The notes beneath the pieces were generated by a model. The model did no database searches and was not told the DNA's origin. It saw nothing but the letters and a program-made list of their open reading frames with translations. From a virus, in IMG/VR virus record IMGVR_UViG_3300025435_000029, positions 1-48,250 of that record: a DNA stretch of 48,250 nt. The stretch is one strand, 5' to 3'. Of this stretch, positions 15,614-22,729 are shown piece after piece. Within the stretch, counting starts at the first letter, position 1. Every line of letters starts with the position of its first letter. A program made the translations under genes and the position numbers.

Positions 15614-15723
15614 ACCGGGCGATAAGAAGTTATTGTTTTTTGGTATGGTTCTACTTGTACAATGTCAGATTGCTCTATTACTTTATCGCGTAGAGTCTTG
15701 TCATAGTTCTTTAGCTCCTTCAA
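15610..15723 (-). CDS. Possible 37-aa peptide, TTG start
   Basis: An open frame reading MKELKNYDKTLRDKVIEQSD... ends in an ATGA overlap with the 58-aa gene. The only start is TTG 15723, which overlaps the previous stop. Codon content (Lys, Glu, Asp) looks coding. It could also be the remnant C-terminus of a longer gene. Confidence 0.35.
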   Translation of the reverse strand: MKELKNYDKTLRDKVIEQSDIVQVEPYQKTITSYRPV

Positions 15724-16058
15724 CTGACGTGAGTGAATACCAGTAGATCAAATGGCCTATCCATATAATCTGCAAAGGTTGGAAACTTTTTAACAAATGC
15801 CTGTTTGTATTCAGCTTCAATTTTTGGCAGACTCACCATATCAATTTTCATAAATTGACTACCTTCTTTAACACCCCAGCGAAAATTACCACTGTCCCAG
15901 AGCAGTTGGCCAAATACCATATATTCGCCACACATGCCATCCATAATCACCTCGGGTGTGTCATGGTCATCATAGACGGCATCATAAGCATCTGAGAAGC
16001 TGTCATCCCAATCAACTTTTGTTCCCATCACTGCATATACGTTGATATCAATACCCAT
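15720..16058 (-). CDS. Unknown acidic phage protein, 112 aa
   Basis: The sequence begins MGIDINVYAVMGTKVDWDDSFSDAYDAVYDDHD, an acidic N-terminal strand-loop, and contains MVFGQLLWDSGNFRWG. Similar proteins with this MGIDI start occur in phages and bacteria without an assigned role. The ribosome site is weak (CAGGGA before ATG 16058). It belongs to the AT-richer block. Confidence 0.6.
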   Translation of the reverse strand: MGIDINVYAVMGTKVDWDDSFSDAYDAVYDDHDTPEVIMDGMCGEYMVFGQLLWDSGNFRWGVKEGSQFMKIDMVSLPKIEAEYKQAFVKKFPTFADYMDRPFDLLVFTHVS

Positions 16059-16121
16059 AATCTCAGTCCCTGAGTTGGAATTTTCTATTACTGTCTACTC
16101 ACCAAGACCCTGCGTGGATTA

Positions 16122-16385
16122 TCAGGGGCCTGTTGTCATATTACGAGCTTTTTCCACAAAGTCAACTCCCCAATCGCCCATGATTTGCCGAAAATGTTCA
16201 CGGCAAACATAAGCGGTTAGAGGATGGCGATTCCTGAATGGATCGTCGCTGGTTATGCTTTCCTCAACTTTGGCAGCAGCAGGTTTTCCACAAATAGAAC
16301 ACTGTTCGCCCTCACATGTAGGGTTTAGCCAATGATTGTTGTTTTCACTATCATCATTGTTGTGTGAGGGCGAAATAGTTGTCAT
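16122..16385 (-). CDS. Small zinc-ribbon-like protein, 87 aa
   Basis: ATG 16385 lies 1 nt after the upstream stop. The centre CEGEQCSICGKPA and the later YVCREHF form a C-x2-C ... C-x2-H arrangement that suggests one zinc site. The N-terminal 25 residues are Asn/Asp/Ser-rich and likely disordered. Such proteins may bind nucleic acid or a protein partner. No family recognised. Confidence 0.6.
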   Translation of the reverse strand: MTTISPSHNNDDSENNNHWLNPTCEGEQCSICGKPAAAKVEESITSDDPFRNRHPLTAYVCREHFRQIMGDWGVDFVEKARNMTTGP

Positions 16386-16386
16386 A

Positions 16387-16644
16387 TCACTTTGAACCTT
16401 CTGCGGGTGTAACCCACTGTGAAGTTTTTTCAACCACGGTCAAGCACATGTCACTGACTTTTTTCATATCTTCCATTGAGACAGGTTTTTGCATATGCCA
16501 CACGGTGTTTTCAACACAGACAAAAAATGGATTTGGCGTATGAGGCCCGTAGCCATTGGTCATCATCACCAAAACAAACAGTGCCAACCATATGGCAACA
16601 AAAACCATTGGAACCATTGGCCCGTTAAAACTTTTCAACATCAT
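16387..16644 (-). CDS. Single-pass membrane protein, 85 aa
   Basis: ATG 16644 follows AAGG by about 5 nt; an upstream TTG is less likely. MVPMVFVAIWLALFVLVMM (about 10-28) is a membrane helix. The remainder (NPFFVCVENTVWHMQKPVSMEDM) is soluble and probably periplasmic. Role unknown. Confidence 0.6.
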   Translation of the reverse strand: MMLKSFNGPMVPMVFVAIWLALFVLVMMTNGYGPHTPNPFFVCVENTVWHMQKPVSMEDMKKVSDMCLTVVEKTSQWVTPAEGSK

Positions 16645-16686
16645 AATTGCCTTGTTCAATCGTCATCAGACCCTAAATGGTCCAGC

Positions 16687-16929
16687 TCACAACAGCGTTT
16701 CATCAGCTGTGATTTGATACCACAGTCGGCTGGTTGGTGGTAGATATGTCCACAGTGCGAAGGTATCCACAAGATAAAACCCGTCAACAGAATCACCTTG
16801 TGCGTCAATAATTTCACCGCCGTCCAAGACCGTAAATAGTCCAGCACCACTACCATCATTGAAAATGGCTACAAAATGGCCCGACTCAGAGGGCAAGCCA
16901 CTGTAGGTGGTATTCCACACTGTGTTCAT
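16687..16929 (-). CDS. Unknown 80-aa protein
   Basis: It directly follows the stop of the 155-aa gene (TAGATG) and has an AGGGAG site. The sequence MNTVWNTTYSGLPSESGHFVAIFND is beta-rich and ends in a FALWTYLPP segment. An ALWTYLPP-type ending resembles small phage DUF551-like proteins, but the match is partial. Confidence 0.55.
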   Translation of the reverse strand: MNTVWNTTYSGLPSESGHFVAIFNDGSGAGLFTVLDGGEIIDAQGDSVDGFYLVDTFALWTYLPPTSRLWYQITADETLL

Positions 16930-17397
16930 CTAGCTGTTCTCCCTGTGGTCTTGACTGCACACAATTAAAGTTGATTTGGGGGAAATTGCCGAAATGGCAG
17001 CAAAAGCTGCTGACCATTTTTCTTCAGCAGCAGGTGGTTGACCATTTTCTGATAGGTATTTTACCACAACACCCTTGGCTTCTTCGGGAACATCAAAGAA
17101 AAAATCTGCGTAAGTCCAATCAAAATCACTGTCAGTATCGTGACGATACCCTGGTAGTTCACGAAGATTGCTGTTCCAAGGTCCTTCTGGATTTTCATCG
17201 GTTGGTTCATCATAGAAATCACGATTGCCGCCACCTGTTCGGGTATGAACAACAATAACTGGGTCAGAATTGGTTTCATCAGCCCAAGCAAAATAAGCGT
17301 CCCTGAAACGTGGCACTGAATCCCTATCAATACCCAGCATTTCAAGAGCAGAGTCTGCTACAGGATTGGAACCAAACAACATGTTATAAAGACTCAT
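16930..17397 (-). CDS. Conserved acidic phage protein, 155 aa
   Basis: MSLYNMLFGSNPVADSALEMLGI opens a 155-residue acidic protein with the centre GPWNSNLRELPGYRHDTD followed by SDFDWTYADFFFDVPEE. I have seen similar proteins in environmental phage genomes, always uncharacterised. There is no membrane helix. It is the largest gene of the AT-richer block. Confidence 0.65.
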   Translation of the reverse strand: MSLYNMLFGSNPVADSALEMLGIDRDSVPRFRDAYFAWADETNSDPVIVVHTRTGGGNRDFYDEPTDENPEGPWNSNLRELPGYRHDTDSDFDWTYADFFFDVPEEAKGVVVKYLSENGQPPAAEEKWSAAFAAISAISPKSTLIVCSQDHRENS

Positions 17398-17410
17398 TTA
17401 ATTTTTTCTT

Positions 17411-17623
17411 TTAATTCGAGTTCATGACATTGTAGGCCAGTCTCATGCGTTCAATATTACAACGATCCTGGAACTCTTGTTCATCGGTTCCACTCCATAG
17501 TTGCTGCTTTTCATAAGGTAGCCAAACATCACGCACAACATAGGTTTCACCGTAGCAAAAACCTTGAATACGGTCTGGCTTCATGGCATTGTGAGCTTTG
17601 AGCAGGGCTTCATCCGAAATCAT
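17411..17623 (-). CDS. Unknown 70-aa protein
   Basis: ATG 17623 follows AGGA by 8 nt. The product begins MISDEALLKAHNAMKPDRI and is mixed alpha/beta, with GFCYGETYVVRDVWLPYEKQ in the middle. It has no recognisable motif. It is separated by 13 nt from the next gene. Confidence 0.55.
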   Translation of the reverse strand: MISDEALLKAHNAMKPDRIQGFCYGETYVVRDVWLPYEKQQLWSGTDEQEFQDRCNIERMRLAYNVMNSN

Positions 17624-17636
17624 TGTTTTTTTCCTG

Positions 17637-17822
17637 TCAGAGGTCTGAGGCCACAACGTGGCCATTGCGAGGGTCTAGTTCATACTGGGCACAGACAATG
17701 CGCCAGGGGATTGAGCCGTCCTGCCGGCGCCATTGGCGGTAATAGGCAGCCTGTGCTTTGGCAAAACTGTCAAATGTCACGCAGCTGTTTTGAGTTTCAA
17801 TGTTGACCAACACGTAGTACAT
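17637..17822 (-). CDS. Unknown 61-aa protein
   Basis: GGGAGG lies just before ATG 17822. The sequence MYYVLVNIETQNSCVTFDSF is a beta-strand start, followed by an amphipathic helix (AKAQAAYYRQWRRQDG) and a strand (IPWRIVCAQYELD). This small alpha-beta fold could be a regulatory protein. No family recognised. Confidence 0.55.
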   Translation of the reverse strand: MYYVLVNIETQNSCVTFDSFAKAQAAYYRQWRRQDGSIPWRIVCAQYELDPRNGHVVASDL

Positions 17823-17840
17823 GTCTGTGCCTCCCTGTGG

Positions 17841-18128
17841 TTAGATAAACCATGCTTGACGTTCACGTGTGACACTTGCACCAAGATCACGCCAGCGATA
17901 GATCTTCCATGGCGCATAACCATAAGTGGCGCAAAACTCCAGATGCCAGCGCTGATCTGCTGCAGCAGAAGCCTCCGCAGCAGCTGCTGAATCATAGCTC
18001 CACTTCAGCACCCAAAGCTCGTGGGGATCCAGCCCATTGATAGAAATTTGTGCCAGCTCCTGTGCAGTGAGATTGGTCTCGCGATATTCAACCACAAAGC
18101 GATCCACCGTCTCGGTGTAGGTGCTCAT
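17841..18128 (-). CDS. Unknown 95-aa protein
   Basis: GGAG precedes ATG 18128. MSTYTETVDRFVVEYRETNLTAQELAQI is helical, the centre is Ala-rich (AAAAEASAAADQ), and the end YGYAPWKIYRWRDLGASV is aromatic and basic. It is the first gene downstream of the degenerate member of the repeat array. Confidence 0.55.
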   Translation of the reverse strand: MSTYTETVDRFVVEYRETNLTAQELAQISINGLDPHELWVLKWSYDSAAAAEASAAADQRWHLEFCATYGYAPWKIYRWRDLGASVTRERQAWFI

Positions 18129-18189
18129 TTGCTGATCTCCTCTGCTTCAACCATGTTAGCATCACAGCATCATATGTCAACGACATTCG

Positions 18190-18351
18190 GCTCCACACCA
18201 GCGCAAATTCCACCTAGGTGTTGCGGTCCCAGGGCCAAGTGACCTCTTGAGTTTTCATCCAGGATTTGACCTGAGAGGTGTTGTCTTGATCACGGAGCCA
18301 CCATTCTTGGGTAACATCATCGCCAACTTCACAAACTGGTTTGGGATTCAT
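18190..18351 (-). pseudogene. Truncated member of the MORN-like/LTW-tail family
   Basis: It starts at ATG 18351 in an ATGA overlap with the next array gene and reads MNPKPVCEVGDDVTQEWWLRD, one partial repeat, then WMKTQEVTWPWDRNT and a TAG at 18214-18216. Beyond the stop the frame still encodes VEFALVWS, the family tail. In the intact copies an Arg fills the stop position, so AGG to TAG is a likely single-base change. It also lacks the MORN-like repeats. It may still make a 45-residue peptide, or the tail if the amber is read through. Confidence 0.65.
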
Positions 18352-18869
18352 GCCCATGTTAATAAGAACTCCACTCGAGTTTCTTCATCGGGCCATGGCC
18401 AAGAAACTGCTTGGTCTTGCAGCCATTTTTCAACAGCCAGTGTGATATCTTCGCCGTTGAAAAACCATGCTGCTGTTCCATCTGCCAACACCACAGCAGG
18501 ACCGTCTGTTCTATGGCGTAGGTCATTCACCCACCACTGCTGTATTCCATCTGCTGATATAAAAGCAGGACCCGTGGTTCTATGGCGTTGGCCATTCTGA
18601 TACCACCACTGTGATCCATTTTCCCATACTACAGCAGGACCGTCTGTTCTATGCAGTTGGCCATTTTGATACCACTGCTGTGTTCCATCTGCCAATACCA
18701 CAGCAGGACCGTCTGTTCTATGGAGTAGGCCATTTACACGCCACTCTTGTGTTCCATCTGCCCATACCACAGCAGGACCCGCAGTTCTATGCAGTTGGCC
18801 ATTCGACAGCCAACGCTGAGTGCCACGGGCATCAACTCGACGAACTGGTTTGGGATTCAAATCGTCCAT
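18348..18869 (-). CDS. MORN-like repeat protein with LTW tail, copy 1
   Basis: A 173-residue protein with about five and a half copies of a 23-residue repeat, consensus HRTDGPAVVWADGTQEWYQN followed by GQ or similar. This matches the MORN_2/YwqK-like repeat, which forms a beta-meander and probably mediates binding. The C-terminal 40 residues (ITLAVEKWLQDQAVSWPWP..., ending EFLLTWA) are the tail shared with other small proteins here. The start ATG 18869 lies inside the stop of the next gene. No signal peptide. Bacterial YwqK has been called an antitoxin component; whether that holds here is unknown. Confidence 0.75.
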   Translation of the reverse strand: MDDLNPKPVRRVDARGTQRWLSNGQLHRTAGPAVVWADGTQEWRVNGLLHRTDGPAVVLADGTQQWYQNGQLHRTDGPAVVWENGSQWWYQNGQRHRTTGPAFISADGIQQWWVNDLRHRTDGPAVVLADGTAAWFFNGEDITLAVEKWLQDQAVSWPWPDEETRVEFLLTWA

Positions 18870-19312
18870 GTTAATAAGAACTCCACCCGCGTGGCTTCAT
18901 CGGGCCATGGCCAAGAAACTGCTCGGCTTTTCATCCATTTTTCAACGGCTCTTGTGATATTTTTGTCATTGAAATACCACTGCTGTGTTCCATCTGTTTC
19001 TATAACAGCAGGACCCGCAGTTCTATGGCGTTGGTCATTTTGATACCACCATTGTGCTCCATCTGCTGCTATAACAGCAGCACCGTCTGTTCTATGGCGT
19101 TGGTGATTTTGATACCACCATTGTGCTCCATTTGCTGCTATAATAGCAGGACCCGCAGTTCTGTGGCGTTGACCATGGACCCACCACGCCTGATACCCAT
19201 CTGCCAATACCACAGCAGGACCCGCTGTTCTATGCAGTCGGCCATTCAACAACCAACGCTGATTGCCCTGTTCATCAACTTCACAAACTGGTTTGGGATT
19301 CAAATCGTCCAT
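18857..19312 (-). CDS. MORN-like repeat protein with LTW tail, copy 2
   Basis: 151 residues, beginning MDDLNPKPVCEVDEQGNQRW, with four and a half repeats. Repeats 3 and 4 carry AAVIAADGAQWWYQN and are nearly identical. It ends ITRAVEKWMKSRAVSWPWP and a final FLLTWTI. Its start overlaps the previous stop by 13 nt. The near-identity with copy 1 at both ends suggests duplication of a whole gene followed by repeat gain and loss. Confidence 0.75.
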   Translation of the reverse strand: MDDLNPKPVCEVDEQGNQRWLLNGRLHRTAGPAVVLADGYQAWWVHGQRHRTAGPAIIAANGAQWWYQNHQRHRTDGAAVIAADGAQWWYQNDQRHRTAGPAVIETDGTQQWYFNDKNITRAVEKWMKSRAVSWPWPDEATRVEFLLTWTI

Positions 19313-19746
19313 GTTAATAAGAACTCCACTCGAGTTTCTTCATCGGGCCAGGGCCAGCTAATCGCTTGGCTTTTCATCCATTTTTCAACGGCTTTGGTGA
19401 TATCTTTGTCATTTACCCACCATTCTTGTCTTCCATTTGCACCGATCCAAGCAGGGCCATCGGTTCTATGGCGTTGGCCATTTGAATACCACTCCTGTGA
19501 TCCACCTGCCCATATAATAGCAGGACCGTCTGTTCTATGCAATAGGCCATTTTGATACCACCATTGTGTTCCACTTGCCCATACCACAGCAGGACCGTCT
19601 GTTCTATGGCGTTGGTCATTTTGATACCATTCTTGTGTTCCATTTGCTTTTATAACAGCAGGACCCGCAGTTCTATGGCGTTGGTCATTTTGATACCAAC
19701 GCTGAGTTCCACAGGCATCAACATCACACCAGGGTTCGGCGTTCAT
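19300..19746 (-). CDS. MORN-like repeat protein with LTW tail, copy 3
   Basis: ATG 19746 overlaps the upstream stop as ATGA. The 148-residue protein begins MNAEPWCDVDACGTQRWYQN and has four and a half repeats (variants WIGANGRQEW, IIWAGGSQEW), then ITKAVEKWMKSQAISWPWP and the FLLTWTI end. The N-terminal Cys in PWCxV is shared by copies 2 to 4 and may be functional. It is not a membrane protein. Confidence 0.75.
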   Translation of the reverse strand: MNAEPWCDVDACGTQRWYQNDQRHRTAGPAVIKANGTQEWYQNDQRHRTDGPAVVWASGTQWWYQNGLLHRTDGPAIIWAGGSQEWYSNGQRHRTDGPAWIGANGRQEWWVNDKDITKAVEKWMKSQAISWPWPDEETRVEFLLTWTI

Positions 19747-20351
19747 AGCCATGTCAATATCCACTCTGCCCGCGTTTCTTCATCGGAGAACGGCCAAGAA
19801 ACTGCTCGGCTTTTCATCCATTTTTCAACGGCTTCTGTGATATTTTTGCCATTTAGCCACCACTGCTGTGTCCCATCTGCTGATATAACAGCAGGACCGT
19901 CTGTTCTATGCAATAGGCCATTTTGATACCACCACTCTGCTCCATTTGCTGCTATAACAGCAGGTCCATCAGTTCTATGGTGTTGGCCATTTAGCCACCA
20001 CTGCTGTGTTCCATCTGCCCATACCACAGCAGGTCCATCAGTTCTATGGTGTTGGCCATTTTGATACCATTCTTGTGTTCCATCTGCCAATACCACAGCA
20101 GGACCGTCTGTTCTATGGCGTTGGCCATGGACCCACCACTCCTGTGTTCCCCTTGCCCATACCACAGCAGGACCGTCTGTTCTATGGCGTTGGCCATTTT
20201 GATACCAACGCTGAGTTCCACAGGCATCAACTTCACACCAGGGTTGGGAATTCAATTCGTCGCTGTCAACATCCGCGGTTCCTGCGCCGCTGCTGCAGGC
20301 CGCGGTGATGAAATTGTCGCGCTGTCCACTGCTGTGGCTGGGTTTACACAT
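19743..20351 (-). CDS. MORN-like repeat protein with LTW tail, copy 4
   Basis: The longest copy, 202 residues, with five and a half repeats and the end VSWPFSDEETRAEWILTWL. It has an extra N-terminal 35 residues of low complexity before the common PWCEVDACGTQRW. ATG 20351 overlaps the kinase stop by 8 nt; a TTG aligned with the other copies' Met is a possible alternative. This overlap ties the array to the RNA-repair genes. Confidence 0.7.
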   Translation of the reverse strand: MCKPSHSSGQRDNFITAACSSGAGTADVDSDELNSQPWCEVDACGTQRWYQNGQRHRTDGPAVVWARGTQEWWVHGQRHRTDGPAVVLADGTQEWYQNGQHHRTDGPAVVWADGTQQWWLNGQHHRTDGPAVIAANGAEWWYQNGLLHRTDGPAVISADGTQQWWLNGKNITEAVEKWMKSRAVSWPFSDEETRAEWILTWL

Positions 20352-20829
20352 GAGTCTGTACCACCCGCACTTGGTCAAAGCCTTCGGAGATCTGCGGCTG
20401 CACCGCTGTGGCAATCATGGTCTGCAGCACCTTGGCAGGAATGATCTTGCCGGGTCTTGCGGCCAAACGCTGTGTGAGTAGATCCGCCGGGGGTGTGGGA
20501 AACCACACAGCCACTCGACGATAGTGCTGAGGAACCTGCGCCAGTCGACTGCGGCGGCTTTTCACAGTGAGATTGGTCTGATCCCAGACCACTGACAGAT
20601 TCTTGGCCACAGCGGCGGAGAATTCACTCTGCATTTGAGCCACAGCAGGCCCGATGGCTCTGTCAAAGATTTCAGAATAAGTGGTGTGCTGCTGTGCTGC
20701 CCAGCGCTCAATCACCGCGTCGCTGCTGACCACCACTGTGGTTTTGGTGTCCCAGGGCTGACTGCTGACCCAGGTGCTCTTGCCAGAACCCGGCACGCCA
20801 CACAAGAGATAAAAAACTGGATCGGTCAT
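20344..20829 (-). CDS. 5'-polynucleotide kinase-like P-loop kinase
   Basis: A 161-residue P-loop kinase. GVPGSGKST (11-19) is the Walker A motif, VVVSSDAVIERW and VVWDQTNLTVKSRR give the Asp/Asn and Arg residues, and RPGKIIPAKVLQTMI matches the lid of T4 PseT/AAA_33 kinases. In T4 the kinase is fused to a 3'-phosphatase; here the phosphatase is a separate gene upstream (20903). Together with the RNA ligase at 12063 this would restore 5'-phosphate and 3'-OH on cut RNA. Start ATG 20829 follows AGGAG. The end overlaps the MORN-like array. Confidence 0.8.
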   Translation of the reverse strand: MTDPVFYLLCGVPGSGKSTWVSSQPWDTKTTVVVSSDAVIERWAAQQHTTYSEIFDRAIGPAVAQMQSEFSAAVAKNLSVVWDQTNLTVKSRRSRLAQVPQHYRRVAVWFPTPPADLLTQRLAARPGKIIPAKVLQTMIATAVQPQISEGFDQVRVVQTHV

Positions 20830-20902
20830 GTAGCTGCAGACTCCTGATGATATTGTCTTGATAGCAGATGTCACCGCGGCTGTCAAGACACAGTGACTCC
20901 CG

Positions 20903-21346
20903 CTAGAAATTACCCTGAGCCACCTGCAGAACCCGCACACCCTGTGCCCTGATGGCATCAACCACAGAGTTTCTGTCATCCAACCACAGCCAAGGCTCAC
21001 CCTGCTGGGCACGGATCTTTGCCAGCAGTTCAACCTTGACCTGATGGTCCGGCCTGTGGTCGGCCGCTGCACGCAGGTACAGTGCGGTGAACTCAATGCC
21101 CTGTTGGGCCAGCCAGGCTTGGGTAACCGCACGAGTTTCTTCGCCGCGGCCACTGCAGAGTATGATGTCACAGCCGCTGTTGCGCAGCACCGCGACCAAA
21201 TCGCAGATGTCTGCATGCGGCGCATCCCTGCTGATGCCTGCTGTGAAGGCAGTCCAATTTTTGGGCCTGTTGGCCACCCAGTGGCGACGATGGCTGATGT
21301 CTGCCAGTGTGCCATCTATGTCACATACCACGATCCTGTTGGTCAT
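20903..21346 (-). CDS. HAD-family phosphatase, PNKP 3'-phosphatase-like
   Basis: A 147-residue HAD hydrolase: VVCDIDGTLAD (Asp9 nucleophile, Asp11), ILCSGRGEET (motif II with Ser) and WLWLDDRNSVVDA (motif IV acids). The layout matches the C-terminal 3'-phosphatase half of T4 polynucleotide kinase-phosphatase, which removes 2',3'-cyclic or 3'-phosphate ends of RNA. ATG 21346 follows AAGGAG. It lies 73 bp upstream of the kinase gene on the same strand. Other HAD roles are possible, but the neighbour favours RNA repair. Confidence 0.8.
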   Translation of the reverse strand: MTNRIVVCDIDGTLADISHRRHWVANRPKNWTAFTAGISRDAPHADICDLVAVLRNSGCDIILCSGRGEETRAVTQAWLAQQGIEFTALYLRAAADHRPDHQVKVELLAKIRAQQGEPWLWLDDRNSVVDAIRAQGVRVLQVAQGNF

Positions 21347-21484
21347 GCTGATCTCCTTAGTCACACAATAGCATCACAGCAGTGCCTGTCAACACAGTGC
21401 CCTGACAGATCTTGCATTGCCGCAGATCCAAGGTTACATTAGCTGGCCAGACATGGCAAATGGTTAACCAATGAAGGAATACAC

Positions 21485-22003
21485 ATGAACAACACTTTAC
21501 TCGCCCTGGTGGCTGCAGCTGCCATGGCCACCACTGGTGCCGTGGCTCAGACTCTGCCAGCAGGGTTCTACATGGGCCTGGGTACCGAACTGGTTCAGAG
21601 CACTGCCAAGCATGCCAACAGCCAAGCAGCTGCTGGCGTGAACCTGGGCATGGACCTGAACCAGCATCTGGCTGCAGAACTTGATCTGCGCAATGCCTTT
21701 GCCAACGGCAATCGCAAGCAGACACAGACTGTGATGGCAGATGCCAAGGTTGGCGTGCCTGTGAATCTGGGCTTTGCCACTGTGAAGCCCTATGCACTGG
21801 TGGGCACAGGCTATGGTTTCAGCAGCAAGAGCAAGACCAACAACAGCACCACTGTGCAGCCCATCTACAATCTGGGTGCAGGTCTGGTGGTTCCTGTGGC
21901 TGCACATGTGGATGTGGACCTACGCTACACCCACAGTGCCACCTACAACACACCCAGCCGCGACAGCGATGTGCTGGGCATGAATGTGCACTATCGCTTC
22001 TGA
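21485..22003 (+). CDS. Outer-membrane beta-barrel protein (OMP)
   Basis: A 172-residue plus-strand gene with its own AAGGA ribosome site and a strong terminator. The signal peptide MNNTLLALVAAAAMATTGAVAQ is followed by alternating polar/hydrophobic strands (GFYMGLGTELVQS; AAGVNLGMDLN; HLAAELDLRNAF; VKPYALVGTGYGF; AHVDVDLRYTHS) and a terminal aromatic (NVHYRF), the insertion signal for Gram-negative outer-membrane barrels. The length suits an eight-stranded OmpA/OmpX/Lom-like barrel. Expressed alone and against the operon direction, it looks like a moron that could alter the host surface, such as by masking a receptor or resisting stress. Confidence 0.8.
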   Translation: MNNTLLALVAAAAMATTGAVAQTLPAGFYMGLGTELVQSTAKHANSQAAAGVNLGMDLNQHLAAELDLRNAFANGNRKQTQTVMADAKVGVPVNLGFATVKPYALVGTGYGFSSKSKTNNSTTVQPIYNLGAGLVVPVAAHVDVDLRYTHSATYNTPSRDSDVLGMNVHYRF

Positions 22004-22025
22004 ACCCAGCGTTTGGTCAGCGGTC

Positions 22026-22054
22026 AAACCCGGGAGCAATCCCGGGTTTTTTTT
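22026..22054 (+). terminator. Intrinsic terminator
   Basis: A 10-bp GC-rich stem (22026-22035 with 22040-22049) with a GCAA tetraloop, followed by a T-run to 22054. It ends the OMP gene and lies just before the converging stop of the QueC-like gene. Confidence 0.9.
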
Positions 22055-22060
22055 GGTTGC

Positions 22061-22702
22061 TCACAGGCAGCCAAACCCCCATTGACGTTCGCTGCAGAAC
22101 CAACACGCTCCACAGTGGCCATAGCCACAGGTCTTGCTGTTGCAGGATCTGGTGACAGGGAATAGGCTCTGCATGAGATTCAGCTCACGGTACATGCTGG
22201 CAATGCCCTGTTTGTTGACCATGGTCCATGGCACATACACACCGTCTGGTTCCCAAGGCTGTCTCTGCACCAGGGGATCTCTGATGTCGTGCATCAGCGC
22301 ACCGTCGTGAAATTGGCTGACCTGCTCCAACTGCGGATTGGCAGTTTCTGCCAGATACACGCTGTTAACCCATTGCAATTCCATAAACTGTCTGGGCATG
22401 GCCAACAGTGCTGATCTGTTATTGTTTTTTTCCACAAACCAAGTATGTTGTGTGACATTGATATTGCCTGTGAGTTCCATGCAGCGATGCAGTACCTGTT
22501 GACTGACTCTGGCAGTGGCGCGCAGTGTTTTTTGTGCACCACATGTGAATGCATGTATAGGCTGATCTGTGTGAGTCATCAGTATGTAGAGCAGCAGCGA
22601 GCTGTCCGCACCACCCGACAGACAGATGCCAATGGGCCCCTGTGCAATGTCTATGGGTATGCCTGCTACTGTCACGGTCTTGGCAATCTGCGGTATGGGC
22701 AT
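22061..22702 (-). CDS. QueC-like PP-loop ATPase
   Basis: A 213-residue protein. ICLSGGADSSLLLY (27-40) is the PP-loop pyrophosphatase motif. The end has a Cys cluster, SCNSKTCGYGHCGACWFC, followed by SERQWGF, like the zinc site of QueC (7-cyano-7-deazaguanine synthase). QueC makes preQ0, which some phages insert into DNA to escape restriction. No QueD, QueE, FolE or DpdA gene lies here, so it may act on a different substrate or with partners elsewhere. It starts at ATG 22702 after AAGGAG, with a CGTAAATA octamer 28 nt further upstream. Confidence 0.7.
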   Translation of the reverse strand: MPIPQIAKTVTVAGIPIDIAQGPIGICLSGGADSSLLLYILMTHTDQPIHAFTCGAQKTLRATARVSQQVLHRCMELTGNINVTQHTWFVEKNNNRSALLAMPRQFMELQWVNSVYLAETANPQLEQVSQFHDGALMHDIRDPLVQRQPWEPDGVYVPWTMVNKQGIASMYRELNLMQSLFPVTRSCNSKTCGYGHCGACWFCSERQWGFGCL

Positions 22703-22729
22703 GTGTGTCTCCTTGGTGCATGCATGAGG

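Larger units (their letters stand above)
18450..20260 (-). repeat. 69-bp tandem repeat array (MORN-like coding)
   Basis: About twenty copies of a 69-bp unit are spread over four genes. They encode the 23-residue repeat HRTDGPAVVWADG followed by TQEWYQNGQ-type variants. Units within and between genes are close in sequence, so unequal recombination could change repeat number. This is a protein-coding repeat; no spacers or CRISPR features are present. Confidence 0.8.

Noticed and set aside
18214-18216. Recoding of TAG as an amino acid throughout the phage
   Set aside because: Several genes end with TAG (e.g. 206-208, 44594-44596, 23896-23898), so it is used as a normal stop.
18450-20260. A possible CRISPR array (regular 69-bp repeats)
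   Set aside because: The repeats are contiguous and code for protein; no spacers.
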